Origin: Bacteroides cellulosilyticus
Lineage (GTDB): Bacteria; Bacteroidota; Bacteroidia; Bacteroidales; Bacteroidaceae
Assembly: GCF_020091405.1 (NCBI RefSeq)
Contig: NZ_CP081903.1
Coordinates: 1,240,001 to 1,304,000, forward strand
DNA: 64,000 bases
Reading direction: 5' to 3'
Position 1 is the stretch's first letter. Each line of letters starts with the position of its first letter. The notes beneath the pieces were generated by a model that was not told the origin of the DNA, did not search any database, and saw only the letters and a list, made by a program, of their open reading frames with translations. Made by a program: the position numbers and the translations under genes. Positions 53,164 to 61,894 of the stretch are shown here, in pieces.

Positions 53164-55116
53164 TTACCAAAACACCTGTTCCCCATCCACATACTCAAAG
53201 ATCCGTTCGTCCACCCCGCCCGAATGGTTCTTCAAATAAAGCAACGCCCCTTTAGGAACATTATAAACCAGCGAGTCCGAATCCGCCACCGTCACTCCCG
53301 CAGAAATCCAGCCCCCCTTTCCGGCATAGAAAAGCTCATACTTATCGCCTTTGCGAATAAAATTAACGCGATTCCGCGGAGTAAAGACTATCTTACCAAC
53401 AGAAACAGGCTTTCCAAAGTCAATCCCCGCCCAACCGCCACCCGGCTGTTTATAATCGAAGGAAGTATAAGGGTCACCATCAAAGGCACTCATATACCAA
53501 TGTCCCTTATCGCCATCAAAGCTACCCGGTGTACCTATCACCTGCCCCTTCAACGGAATAGTATCACCCGTTTCTCTATAAAAGCCTACTTCCGATATGT
53601 TACAATAACTTCCCGCAGGACCATAATAACGCAAATAGCGATACCCCTTTGATTTATCCACATAAGCCACATTATAGAGCCGAACCGGCTTCTCCTCTAT
53701 CAAATACAGCGTATCCTTTTTCCGGAATCCCGCATCATTGCTACCCTCGAATACCCCGCCCACCATACGGTCGATAAAAGGTTCTATAAACAGATTGAAC
53801 TTATGAAATATAATCACCTGCTCCATCTCTTCTCCGTTTCCGAAATACCGGAAATATTTCAGTTCCTTATGCACCCAAAAAGGAACGCTTATCGGCAGCA
53901 ACTTCTTATCACGATAGACGGATAAGCAAAAAACAGCGTTTCCATCGACATTTTCAAAACTTACCTGCCCATCCTTGCACTTGCTGACTGCCACCGGAAC
54001 CCACTCCATACGAGAAGGAAGACACAAGTAAATAACCTCATCCTGCTCCGGCCGAATAAGAAAGCGTGACTCAGGAATACGGATCGTCTGTTCGCAATCA
54101 GAATAAATGTTTGTCACGTCCTGCATCAACGGATAGCGGAAAGTAGGATGTATTTTCTCCGGCGGTTGGTTCATCATTTTCATCATATCCCGGTTGACAC
54201 TGAACATCCGGCGATAAACCTTCCCCCGGGGTGCATCGTAAGTGTGCGATTGGATAAGAGGACCGGGATAGAGAAGCGAGCAGAAGAAAGCGTCGCAATG
54301 ATCATCCGGTACAAAGTTCCAGTAATGGGGCACATTGTTATCACCACGCATCAGCATTTCATCACAACCGCTCGGAATCCCCAAGGCACGATAGATGTAA
54401 GTAAACGCATCCGCCAAATCTTCACAGTTACCGGACAGCCAGTCCGCAATTTCCGGTCCTGCGCTATGCTTGGCATAAGAATAAGAAACAAAACGGGGAG
54501 CACGTTTCTTCAAAGAATCTAGCAGTACATCCGCCACAATCCAGGGATATACGCTCTCGGGTTTAAGACGAATGCTATCCAGCAGAGAATTATATTTATC
54601 GTAAAGCCGTTCGCGCCATTCCACCGGACATTCATCCCCCACGCGATAAGGGAGCATGTATTCACAAAAGTTCTCAAAAGAAACCTTCTTGCCCCAAGGT
54701 TGCTCATGCCAAACCTTGAATGCCCAGTCTATATTGCGAACCAAATAGGCGGAATCCATCTCCTGAATATCATATTTCAACTCAGTCTTACCGAACTGCT
54801 CGTTCATTTTCCCACGGTTCAGGGAATCCGCAATCACTTCAGGCGACAAGGTCGTTTCATGAAGCATCTTGAAAAATTGTTTTTCATAATCCACCTCTTC
54901 ACCCGTATAGTAATAATGATAAGGCATATTTTCGACCAGGAAACAAGCAGCCTTATACTTCAGCGAATCTTCTGCATAGTGATTTAAGACTTTTTCCAGC
55001 TCTGCACGATTACCTCCTGCCTGTATCAGCGCCGTCTCTAAATTCGTTTTGCCGCCACAAGCCACGATTGCGATGGAAAGGGCGATTATTGAAAGAATCT
55101 TCTTCATGGTCATCAT
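53164..55116 (-). CDS. Transglutaminase-fold lipoprotein A with discoidin-like C-terminus
   Basis: 650 aa from the first of three close ATGs (55116, 55113, 55107). The lipobox is IAIVAC with Cys20. The transglutaminase-like core (~200-275) has the Cys-His-Asp triad: GNCEDLADAFTYIYRALGIPSG (Cys231), PHYWNFV (His264) and PDDH (Asp271). The C-terminal part (~490-650) looks like an F5/8-type C domain (VAYVDKSKGYRYLRYYGPAGSYCNISEVGFY; key part YRYLRYYGPAGSYCNISEV). Most such bacterial proteins are peptidases or deamidases, not cross-linkers. Overlaps the upstream gene by 4 nt (ATGA), so the two are coupled. Paralogue of 56527-58539. Confidence 0.82.
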   Translation of the reverse strand: MMTMKKILSIIALSIAIVACGGKTNLETALIQAGGNRAELEKVLNHYAEDSLKYKAACFLVENMPYHYYYTGEEVDYEKQFFKMLHETTLSPEVIADSLNRGKMNEQFGKTELKYDIQEMDSAYLVRNIDWAFKVWHEQPWGKKVSFENFCEYMLPYRVGDECPVEWRERLYDKYNSLLDSIRLKPESVYPWIVADVLLDSLKKRAPRFVSYSYAKHSAGPEIADWLSGNCEDLADAFTYIYRALGIPSGCDEMLMRGDNNVPHYWNFVPDDHCDAFFCSLLYPGPLIQSHTYDAPRGKVYRRMFSVNRDMMKMMNQPPEKIHPTFRYPLMQDVTNIYSDCEQTIRIPESRFLIRPEQDEVIYLCLPSRMEWVPVAVSKCKDGQVSFENVDGNAVFCLSVYRDKKLLPISVPFWVHKELKYFRYFGNGEEMEQVIIFHKFNLFIEPFIDRMVGGVFEGSNDAGFRKKDTLYLIEEKPVRLYNVAYVDKSKGYRYLRYYGPAGSYCNISEVGFYRETGDTIPLKGQVIGTPGSFDGDKGHWYMSAFDGDPYTSFDYKQPGGGWAGIDFGKPVSVGKIVFTPRNRVNFIRKGDKYELFYAGKGGWISAGVTVADSDSLVYNVPKGALLYLKNHSGGVDERIFEYVDGEQVFW

Positions 55117-56390
55117 CTTTTTTGTGTTTTTATTCTCATTACTGTATAAGAGAAAGGAAGAAATTCGTAATCAAACTGCTCTCCAAACTCCCGAAACTCA
55201 CTCTCACGCGGATAAATACGTTTAGGCTCCTCCGCCGTATTCTCATCCATGCCGGTAGCGGCCGCCAATATAAGCACGCGTCCTTCCGCCTCAACCCGTG
55301 CGCCTCCTACAAGATGGAATCTTACTTTATAAGGAACATCTGCCGAATTAACCACCTTTACTACAGTCTCTCCCGTCTTTTCATCGTATCCGGCAGTATA
55401 AAACTGCCGGGGCATGACCGGCTTATAACCAATCACCAATCTTTCATTCACGTAAAACTCCACACCTTCGGACGTACTCACCAATTTCACGTCATACCAG
55501 CGGTTATTCTTCAGATGCCAAGGCAATATCTTGGTCACCACCTCGCCCTCCAGATCTTCGATATTAATAAATTGATTGGTCCATCTCCCCACATTAACGC
55601 AATATCCTTTTTTCTTGTCTGCGGACACACCATAATAAAGGAAAAAGCCTTCATCACCTCTTGTACGTCGCGCTCGGAATGTAAGAACGTATTCATTCCC
55701 GATGAAATCAGGCAAAATCGCTCTGGTACGCAATTGTCTGGAAGTCTGTATCAAGACACCATCCTGCACTTTCCATTCACCGCTATCGGCTTTGCAACAG
55801 GATACATCATAAGAAGTAGTCTTTCCATCCGCCTCAATCCGGATATCCTTAAACTCAACCTCTGTACCCCACGAGCCAAATCCGATCATGCCTTTTTCTG
55901 TTTTTACAGGCAATGGTACACTTTGTGTTTTACTAATCTGTACATTATAAGTCGGTATATTCCCTACAGATATAGCCCGTACATAATCAGAACTAAGCTT
56001 ACTATCATTTTCATTCTTCACGGCCAATGAATCAAAATTTATCCGAACTAAGTCTCTGTTACGCTCCATTCCCAGATACCAGGCAGCCTCAGCCAGCGAA
56101 GCCAGCATATTGCCACTATCTACTTTGCAGGCATACCCATGTGAATGGAGCAGGAATTTTCCACGTGGTTCTTTGTCAAACATCACAGAATTAGCAAAGA
56201 AGAACTCCGGACTCCGGCGATAAAAAGTATCAATTACATTCACAATAGAAACCGTTTCCATAGACACATCCTGACAAACATCTATAACAACTTCATCTTC
56301 GACGGGAGACAGACAACAGGAACTGAGCAGAAAAGCCAAAAGAATAAAAGTATTCCATACATGGCAGTGCATTTTTCTAAATAGCATCAT
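55113..56390 (-). CDS. Lipoprotein resembling a GH51 arabinofuranosidase without its catalytic barrel
   Basis: 425 aa from the ATG at 56390; the frame extends to a TTG at 56429. The lipobox is LLSSC with Cys25. Residues ~70-120 (GNMLASLAEAAWYLGMERNRDLVRI) match the segment after the nucleophile in GH51 enzymes, but the expected GEYA motif is replaced by HSHGYACKVDS and the earlier barrel with the acid/base is absent. Residues ~155-310 (GFGSWGTEVEFKDIRIE, EWKVQDGVLIQTS, GFFLYYGVS) match the LamG/CBM66-like domain found in GH51. The C-terminal ~110 residues match the alpha-L-AF C-terminal beta domain. Catalysis is unlikely; a glycan-binding or structural role is inferred. Sandwiched between the two transglutaminase-like genes. 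Confidence 0.75.
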   Translation of the reverse strand: MMLFRKMHCHVWNTFILLAFLLSSCCLSPVEDEVVIDVCQDVSMETVSIVNVIDTFYRRSPEFFFANSVMFDKEPRGKFLLHSHGYACKVDSGNMLASLAEAAWYLGMERNRDLVRINFDSLAVKNENDSKLSSDYVRAISVGNIPTYNVQISKTQSVPLPVKTEKGMIGFGSWGTEVEFKDIRIEADGKTTSYDVSCCKADSGEWKVQDGVLIQTSRQLRTRAILPDFIGNEYVLTFRARRTRGDEGFFLYYGVSADKKKGYCVNVGRWTNQFINIEDLEGEVVTKILPWHLKNNRWYDVKLVSTSEGVEFYVNERLVIGYKPVMPRQFYTAGYDEKTGETVVKVVNSADVPYKVRFHLVGGARVEAEGRVLILAAATGMDENTAEEPKRIYPRESEFREFGEQFDYEFLPFSYTVMRIKTQKR

Positions 56391-56526
56391 AATATAAGTT
56401 TTGAAGGTTTTATTATTTCTCCACCACAAAGTAAGCTATTCTTATCTGCTTTTAGGGTACATTATCAAACCAATAAGGGGATAAAAACAAGTCTTACCTA
56501 CACAAATCATGCTCCCTCTTCTCTCT

Positions 56527-58539
56527 TTAATACCAATAAACCTCCCCATTCTCATATACAAAAGGGCGCACATGTTTCCGCTCCTTTTGAGAAGAAGGTC
56601 TGATCAACCACAATGCATTTTTAGGAACATCTGTAAAATGCAGAGGCTTCCCTCCTTTACCACTCGTAACAACCTGCCAGCCATTCTGCCATATGCAAAG
56701 TTCATAAACTTCATCTTCCTTATACTCCACATCCAGATAAGGGCAAAAACTCACCTCAGACAACAGGCAGCATTCCCCTAAATCCAAATCTACATAATCT
56801 GTATCAAGCGGCCTTCTATAACCTGTGGAAGACCATGCATCAAATATATTATCAGCTGGTTCCCCTTTGAAAGACAAAGGCAATGATGTCATCCAACGAA
56901 CACTCTTCACAAGCTCCTTGCCTGAAAAAGTTTCTTTATAGAATTTCAAATCGCCAAGCGCCACCCCTTTTGCGGGCAACATCATCCGTACATAACGTAC
57001 CGAATCTTTGGATTGCACTTGCAGTCGTTGGCTATTCAATTCTATTTGTTCCGGGAATACACACAACGTATCTCCCCATCTACCATACACCTTCCCTCCC
57101 TTAAGCACTGTTCCAGCTATGATCCCATTATTATACCTGTTCAATGGATAAGCCAGTACACCTGTATACTGTGTAGTCACCATTTCTTCCCGTGTATCCT
57201 CCGGATGAAGTATTCGTACCTTCCCATCTTTCTGTACCAATACGGGATCAGCCGCCACTACCATCTCCCCGTCCATACAGTACATAGGCAAATAAGCAAT
57301 GTCTTTCCCCATTCCCGAAAACAACGCCATATCCCCGGTTATTTTTCCCCAATGAACAGGTTTCCAGTTATTATAATTCCACACGCACAGATACGCATAC
57401 TTCGTGCCGGAAGGCATCTTACGCAGCTTTATCCTCACATTCACCGTATCAAAATACTCATGCGAAACATCTTTCTTCCTTAAACTTCTGAAGGATTCCG
57501 GTATATCCTTAGCGGGCACTCCATCTGCCAGCGGCCCTTCCATATAATATCGGTATGTCTTCCTGAAAACCTTAGGCAGACGGAAGCGTCCCCAGTATTT
57601 ATGATAATCCATATTGTTGTAAAGGCGCTTATACTGCCACAAGCCCTGTTCCCAAAAGGGATTAAAAGGATGAATATCTCCCTCTTCAATCAATACACTC
57701 CACGAATGGGAACTTCCCCTATTGGCCCATGCCGGAACGATATCAGTGGCAACCGCTATACCTAAAGAAGAAAACAACAATGTGTTATGCCAACATTTGT
57801 GCGTGCAAAGCCCGTGACGTAACTTCTCTAAAGTAGCAACATCCCATATAGGAATACCGGTAGCATGAAATCCCGAATGCCCTATGTAACTATACAATCG
57901 TAACAGGGAATCCGCTTCTTCTATCATTTTTTTTCCGGGATTGGTAAAAAACTGTCCCTGATGCCTGCTGTAAAATACCTGGCGTGCACTATCCACCAAC
58001 AAGCCGTTTTCCTGGCGATAAGGCAGAATGTAATCACAAAAAGTTTCAAAAGAATAGTTTCGGGTATAGACATTCTCTTTCCAGGACCGAAATGCCTGCT
58101 CAATTTCTGTTATTAACCGGGAAGCTTTAATGGTCTTAATATCAATACACATATCCTTTCTCAGCTTTTCATTATTATAGCTGGAATATACATCCCACAA
58201 GCTATCTATCTGCCTTCCCCAGTCTTTACCCTTAGGATACTGGTCGTATATAGACAGAGAATCATAATCGTAGGTATGCGACAATGAATCATACATTTGG
58301 TAGAAAGGCTGACAAGCTGCTACAACTTCTTCGTCCACGGCAAAAGCTCCCGGCATATTCTCTATAAGAAAACAAGCCGCCTTATACTTCAAACTATCTC
58401 CCCTGAAGTAATCCAAAACCAATTCCAACTCTTTCCGGTTCTCTCCGGAAGCTGCTAATGCGCGCTCTAACGAACTTTCTTGCCGACATGCGACGAGAAA
58501 AATCAATACCAGATATAAGGTAAACCTCAAGTTGCTCAT
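56527..58539 (-). CDS. Transglutaminase-fold lipoprotein B
   Basis: 670 aa. The lipobox is IFLVAC with Cys18. Alignment with lipoprotein A starts at the N-terminus (ALAASGENRKELELVL and KYKAACFLIENMP) and runs through the core. The triad positions are GLCTHKCWHNTLLFSSLGI (Cys245), SSHSWSV (His278) and GDIHPFNPF (Asp288). The core is preceded by a helical region (~80-220) and followed by a long beta-rich C-terminus (~370-670) ending VYENGEVYWY, close to the end of A. Probably a periplasmic or surface cysteine hydrolase. Separate from the next gene by ~135 nt, so it may have its own transcript. Confidence 0.82.
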   Translation of the reverse strand: MSNLRFTLYLVLIFLVACRQESSLERALAASGENRKELELVLDYFRGDSLKYKAACFLIENMPGAFAVDEEVVAACQPFYQMYDSLSHTYDYDSLSIYDQYPKGKDWGRQIDSLWDVYSSYNNEKLRKDMCIDIKTIKASRLITEIEQAFRSWKENVYTRNYSFETFCDYILPYRQENGLLVDSARQVFYSRHQGQFFTNPGKKMIEEADSLLRLYSYIGHSGFHATGIPIWDVATLEKLRHGLCTHKCWHNTLLFSSLGIAVATDIVPAWANRGSSHSWSVLIEEGDIHPFNPFWEQGLWQYKRLYNNMDYHKYWGRFRLPKVFRKTYRYYMEGPLADGVPAKDIPESFRSLRKKDVSHEYFDTVNVRIKLRKMPSGTKYAYLCVWNYNNWKPVHWGKITGDMALFSGMGKDIAYLPMYCMDGEMVVAADPVLVQKDGKVRILHPEDTREEMVTTQYTGVLAYPLNRYNNGIIAGTVLKGGKVYGRWGDTLCVFPEQIELNSQRLQVQSKDSVRYVRMMLPAKGVALGDLKFYKETFSGKELVKSVRWMTSLPLSFKGEPADNIFDAWSSTGYRRPLDTDYVDLDLGECCLLSEVSFCPYLDVEYKEDEVYELCIWQNGWQVVTSGKGGKPLHFTDVPKNALWLIRPSSQKERKHVRPFVYENGEVYWY

Positions 58540-58636
58540 TACTTTATTTAATATCTATGTTTTATTAAAGAGTTCTATTGAAATCTTTCACGAAAGGCAT
58601 AGTGTTTTATTTCATAAACAAAAACTATAGTAATCG

Positions 58637-58644
58637 CAAATATA
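58637..58644 (-). promoter_or_regulatory. Predicted -7 box (TATATTTG) of transglutaminase-like gene B
   Basis: Exact TAnnTTTG on the minus strand, 97 nt before the start codon; a weak ATTG lies 22 nt upstream of it. Confidence 0.5.
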
Positions 58645-58855
58645 ATAAATAATATTATTATATATTCAATAAATTATAAATATATAATCAAACACCCGGA
58701 TTATACATTAAATAAATTCAGATTACAAACAATAGATTTTAAATACAGCATCAATATTTTACAAATCCACAGTTGAAGATCAGCTAACCGGAATTATCTT
58801 ATAGCAAAAGTGTTTCATTGCAATACAAACCCTATCTAAACCATATCCGGAATGC

Positions 58856-58926
58856 ACTTGCTCCGTACCTTCTCCACTCACAGGTATCTCTGACCGAAGA
58901 AAGTACGGCCTTGGTACGGAGCAAGT
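58856..58926. repeat. 14-bp inverted repeat with 43-nt spacer
   Basis: ACTTGCTCCGTACC (58856-58869) and GGTACGGAGCAAGT (58913-58926) are exact reverse complements. A second GTACGG lies at 58903. It may be a dispersed element or a terminator of unknown transcript. Confidence 0.7.
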
Positions 58927-59048
58927 ACATCCCGGTTATAACGAGGACAGGTCATAATACAATGAAGAAGATCAAAAAGTTATCTACGCAAAACGACGCG
59001 AATGAACGCAAAAATCACAGGAAGCGGGTTGAAGAGATTTATTTTCCA

Positions 59049-59056
59049 TAGATTTG
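59049..59056 (+). promoter_or_regulatory. Predicted -7 box (TAGATTTG) of the DUF6266 gene
   Basis: Exact TAnnTTTG, 38 nt before the ATG at 59094; a GTTG lies 17 nt upstream as a weak -33. Confidence 0.5.
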
Positions 59057-59093
59057 CACAGTAACAGAAACAAGTAATTAAAGACACAATATC

Positions 59094-59957
59094 ATGGGAA
59101 TTATCAACCAGGGCATTCTCGGAGGGTTCTCCGGTAAAGTGGGACCCATAGTCGGTTTCCGCTGGAAATCAAACTACTATATACGTGCACGCGCCGCCAA
59201 AGTCAGCAATCCGCGCACACCCCGGCAACAGGAACAACGCGGCAAGTTTGCCACGGCATTCAGCTTTCTGAAGACTATAAAACCTTTCATTCGCATTGGC
59301 TATAAAGAGTTTACGCAGGATAAATCTGCGTTCAACGCCGCTATGTCCTACACACTGAAAAGAGCCGTGACTGGCAGTGGAAAAGAAATCAAAATAGACT
59401 TTGACCGGGCATTGGTTTCTATGGGAACCCTGATGCCGGTATTCGAAGGTGCAGCTACACAAGACGGAAATAAGATGCACTTTAACTGGCAGGACAACAG
59501 TGGCATGGGAAACGCAGAAGATACGGACATAGCCATGTTATTAGTATATAACAAAGACAAAGAAGCAGCTGTTTACGATACGGAAGCCACCCTACGTTCC
59601 GTCCGACATGCAGAACTTCAACTTCCTTCCGACTGGCAGGACGATGAATTGATAGCCTACCTCAGTTTTCGCAGTGCCGACGGGAGTTGCGTGGCCAATA
59701 GCATTCGCCTGACGGTAACAGTAGACAAAACAGACTTACAAACACCGGACTCAAAGGATTCCAGCCTATGTACCTCATCAAATCAAATGCTGTTTTATCC
59801 AGAGCTTAAACAGTCGATTATCCATAATGCAGCCATCAAGAGTATTATTTATCATACATGGACAATAGGGCCACCTTTCACGTATAAAACCGGCAGGTGC
59901 ACCGTAATAAATTCCGTAACTTTGCCATCAGTTAACGTAAAAAACGGAAAAACATGA
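59094..59957 (+). CDS. DUF6266 family protein with non-homologous run-on C-terminus
   Basis: 287 aa. The N-terminus MGIINQGILGGFSGKVGPIVGFRWKSN (key part GILGGFSGKVGPIVG) and SNPRTPRQQEQRGKF are the DUF6266 hallmark; members are about 210 residues, end in Ig-like beta domains and have no known function. Here homology should end near residue 215 (about base 59740). The remaining ~70 residues read through what looks like intergenic DNA, including the promoter box at 59917, and end 4 nt into the next gene. A lost stop codon is the simplest explanation. Confidence 0.78.
   Translation: MGIINQGILGGFSGKVGPIVGFRWKSNYYIRARAAKVSNPRTPRQQEQRGKFATAFSFLKTIKPFIRIGYKEFTQDKSAFNAAMSYTLKRAVTGSGKEIKIDFDRALVSMGTLMPVFEGAATQDGNKMHFNWQDNSGMGNAEDTDIAMLLVYNKDKEAAVYDTEATLRSVRHAELQLPSDWQDDELIAYLSFRSADGSCVANSIRLTVTVDKTDLQTPDSKDSSLCTSSNQMLFYPELKQSIIHNAAIKSIIYHTWTIGPPFTYKTGRCTVINSVTLPSVNVKNGKT
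59917..59924 (+). promoter_or_regulatory. Predicted -7 box (TAACTTTG) of the phosphodiesterase gene
   Basis: Exact TAnnTTTG 29 nt before the ATG at 59954, inside the extended DUF6266 frame. Confidence 0.55.
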
Positions 59958-60859
59958 AGAAATTTACCATTACATTGGCGCTCTCCATCATGATAGTGCT
60001 ATTGATTACCACTCCTTGCAATGCCAAGGGAAAAGCAAAACATGTCGTATTAATCGGTTTGGATGGTTGGGGTGCCTACAGCGTTCCCAAAGCTGATATA
60101 CCTACTATTAAACAATTGATGGCAGACGGAGCCTATACGCTTGAAAAACGTTCGGCACTCCCCTCTTCAAGTGCCATCAACTGGGCTTCCATGTTTATGG
60201 GTGCCGGTCCCGAATTGCACGGATATACCCAATGGGGGTCCAAAACGCCTGAGCTTCCTTCACGGGTGCTCAATCAACATGGCATTTTCCCTACTATTTT
60301 CCAGTTATTGCGTGATGCACAACCCGAAGCGGAAATCGGTTGCCTATACGAATGGGATGGTATTAAATATCTGGTAGACACCCTTGCATTAAGTCACCAC
60401 AAGCAAGCGCCCGACTATAACAAATACCCCGAAGCTCTGTGCACAATGGCGGAAACATACATCAAAGAGAAAAGCCCGACCCTGCTTGCCGTCTGTTTCG
60501 ATAATCCCGATCATGTAGGGCACCAGGCCGGACATGACACTCCCGAATATTATGCCAAACTAAAAGAACTGGATACTTATATAGCCCGCATTATCAAAGC
60601 CGTGAAAGATGCCGGTATATTGAAAGAAACGATCTTCATTGTCACCGCCGACCACGGCGGTATTGAGAAAGGACATGGCGGCAAAACCATGAATGAGATG
60701 CAAACTCCTTTCATCATTTCCGGTAAAAACGTGAAGAAAAGCGGTGAATTTCATGAAAGCATGATGCAATATGACGTTGCTTCCACCATAGCCCATATCT
60801 TTGGATTAAAGCAACCACAGGTTTGGATAGGCCGCCCGATGAAGCAAGTGTTCAAGTAA
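59954..60859 (+). CDS. Type I phosphodiesterase/nucleotide pyrophosphatase family protein
   Basis: 301 aa with a signal peptide (~1-24). Alkaline-phosphatase superfamily fold: metal ligand in LIGLDGWG (Asp37), Ser-rich nucleophile loop LPSSSAINWASM (Ser71-73; Thr in many relatives), FDNPDHVGH, VTADHGG and EKGHGG. These supply the two-metal site. Shorter than NPP enzymes (usually 400+), and close to bacterial short alkaline-phosphatase-like proteins. Secreted or periplasmic; substrate unknown (nucleotide or lipid phosphodiester). Followed by a strong terminator at 60914. Confidence 0.85.
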   Translation: MKKFTITLALSIMIVLLITTPCNAKGKAKHVVLIGLDGWGAYSVPKADIPTIKQLMADGAYTLEKRSALPSSSAINWASMFMGAGPELHGYTQWGSKTPELPSRVLNQHGIFPTIFQLLRDAQPEAEIGCLYEWDGIKYLVDTLALSHHKQAPDYNKYPEALCTMAETYIKEKSPTLLAVCFDNPDHVGHQAGHDTPEYYAKLKELDTYIARIIKAVKDAGILKETIFIVTADHGGIEKGHGGKTMNEMQTPFIISGKNVKKSGEFHESMMQYDVASTIAHIFGLKQPQVWIGRPMKQVFK

Positions 60860-60913
60860 GAGATATTATTCACGCCTAAACATTTGCAAATGTCGAAAGT
60901 TATTGCGTAATTT

Positions 60914-60941
60914 GTGTAGCACAAAAAGTGCTACACTTTTT
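60914..60941 (+). terminator. Rho-independent terminator of the phosphodiesterase gene
   Basis: GTGTAGCAC (60914-60922), AAAAA loop, GTGCTACAC (60928-60936), then TTTTT. The palindrome CATTTGCAAATG lies just upstream (60881-60892). Confidence 0.9.
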
Positions 60942-60964
60942 ATGCTATACATAAACATTTGCTT

Positions 60965-61887
60965 ATGAACAGAATAACAAACCCTTTTCTGGTTTACGGC
61001 TATGCCGGACCTGAGTATTTTTGCGACCGCAAAGAAGATACGCAGAAAAAGCACTGACCACCCTTACCGGCTTCTTCAGAAGTTGCCGTATCCTATTCTC
61101 TTCCGACCCACTGAACGGAACTCCGCAAGCTACTCTCGATTTCCAACTATCGCAGGCTCAAGCCACCTTAAAGGAGATATTCGAGTATCTGGAGCATTCC
61201 GGCAAAGAATGCTACATAGCCATTGATGAGTTCCAGCAAATCACGGACTATCCGGAAAAAGGCGTAGAAGGATTATTACGCTCTTATATACAGTTCCTGC
61301 CACATGTACATTTCATATTTTCCGGCAGCAAGCAACATCTCATGGATGAAATCTTCACTTCTACCAAACGTCCCTTCTATCGGAGTACGGAGAAAATGAC
61401 TCTGCAACCGATCCCCGTAGAAGATTACTTTCTTTTTGCCTGTGAATGGATGAACCAGGGGGATAAGCAGCTGGGGAGAAACTTATTTCAGCAAATCTAT
61501 CAGCGCTTCGGAGGCCATACCTGGTATATGCAATATATCCTGAACCGGCTTTATGAACAATCTCAACCAACCATTGATGAAAAACTGATTAAAGAGTGCA
61601 TATCAGATATTATCCATTCCGAAATAGATTCTTACCAACAGTTATACGGGATGCTAACCGAGAATCAATCGGCTTTATTACGCGCCATCGCACGAGAGAA
61701 AATAGTAACAGCCATCAACAGCTCGGCTTTCATAAAAAAATATGGCTTGAAAGGTAGCAGTAGTATAAACACAGCGCTAAAAACATTAATCAACAAGGAA
61801 TATGTTTTCAAATCCGACAAAGGTTATTGTGTGTATGACCGGTTTATGGAACTGTGGTTACAAACATTACCCTATCCCATTAAATAA
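60965..61887 (+). pseudogene. AAA-type ATPase (archaeal ATPase-2 like), Walker A region deleted
   Basis: ATG at 60965 gives NRITNPFLVYGYAGPEYFCDRKEDT, the normal start of a Bacteroides ATPase family, but it reaches a stop at 61055. The rest continues in another frame from AEKALTTLTGFF (about 61038) to 61887, including Walker B (YIAIDEFQQI), the sensor segment HFIFSGSKQHLMDE, RPFYRSTEKM and the C-terminal wHTH (ALLRAIAREK, SSINTALKTLINKEYV). The P-loop segment expected between is missing, some 85-100 residues by family comparison, and the frame is shifted. It is a deletion pseudogene. Confidence 0.85.
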
Positions 61888-61894
61888 ACGACAA

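Larger units (their letters stand above)
58540..59093. other. 554-bp intergenic region
   Basis: Very AT-rich at 58610-58760; contains the -7 box at 58637, an inverted repeat at 58856-58926 and the -7 box at 59049. The short frame 58818-59051 spans the repeat and is not credible. Confidence 0.6.

Noticed and set aside
55068..56030. 320-aa plus-strand frame opposite the GH51-like lipoprotein
   Set aside because: Antisense shadow; no promoter, signal or domain.
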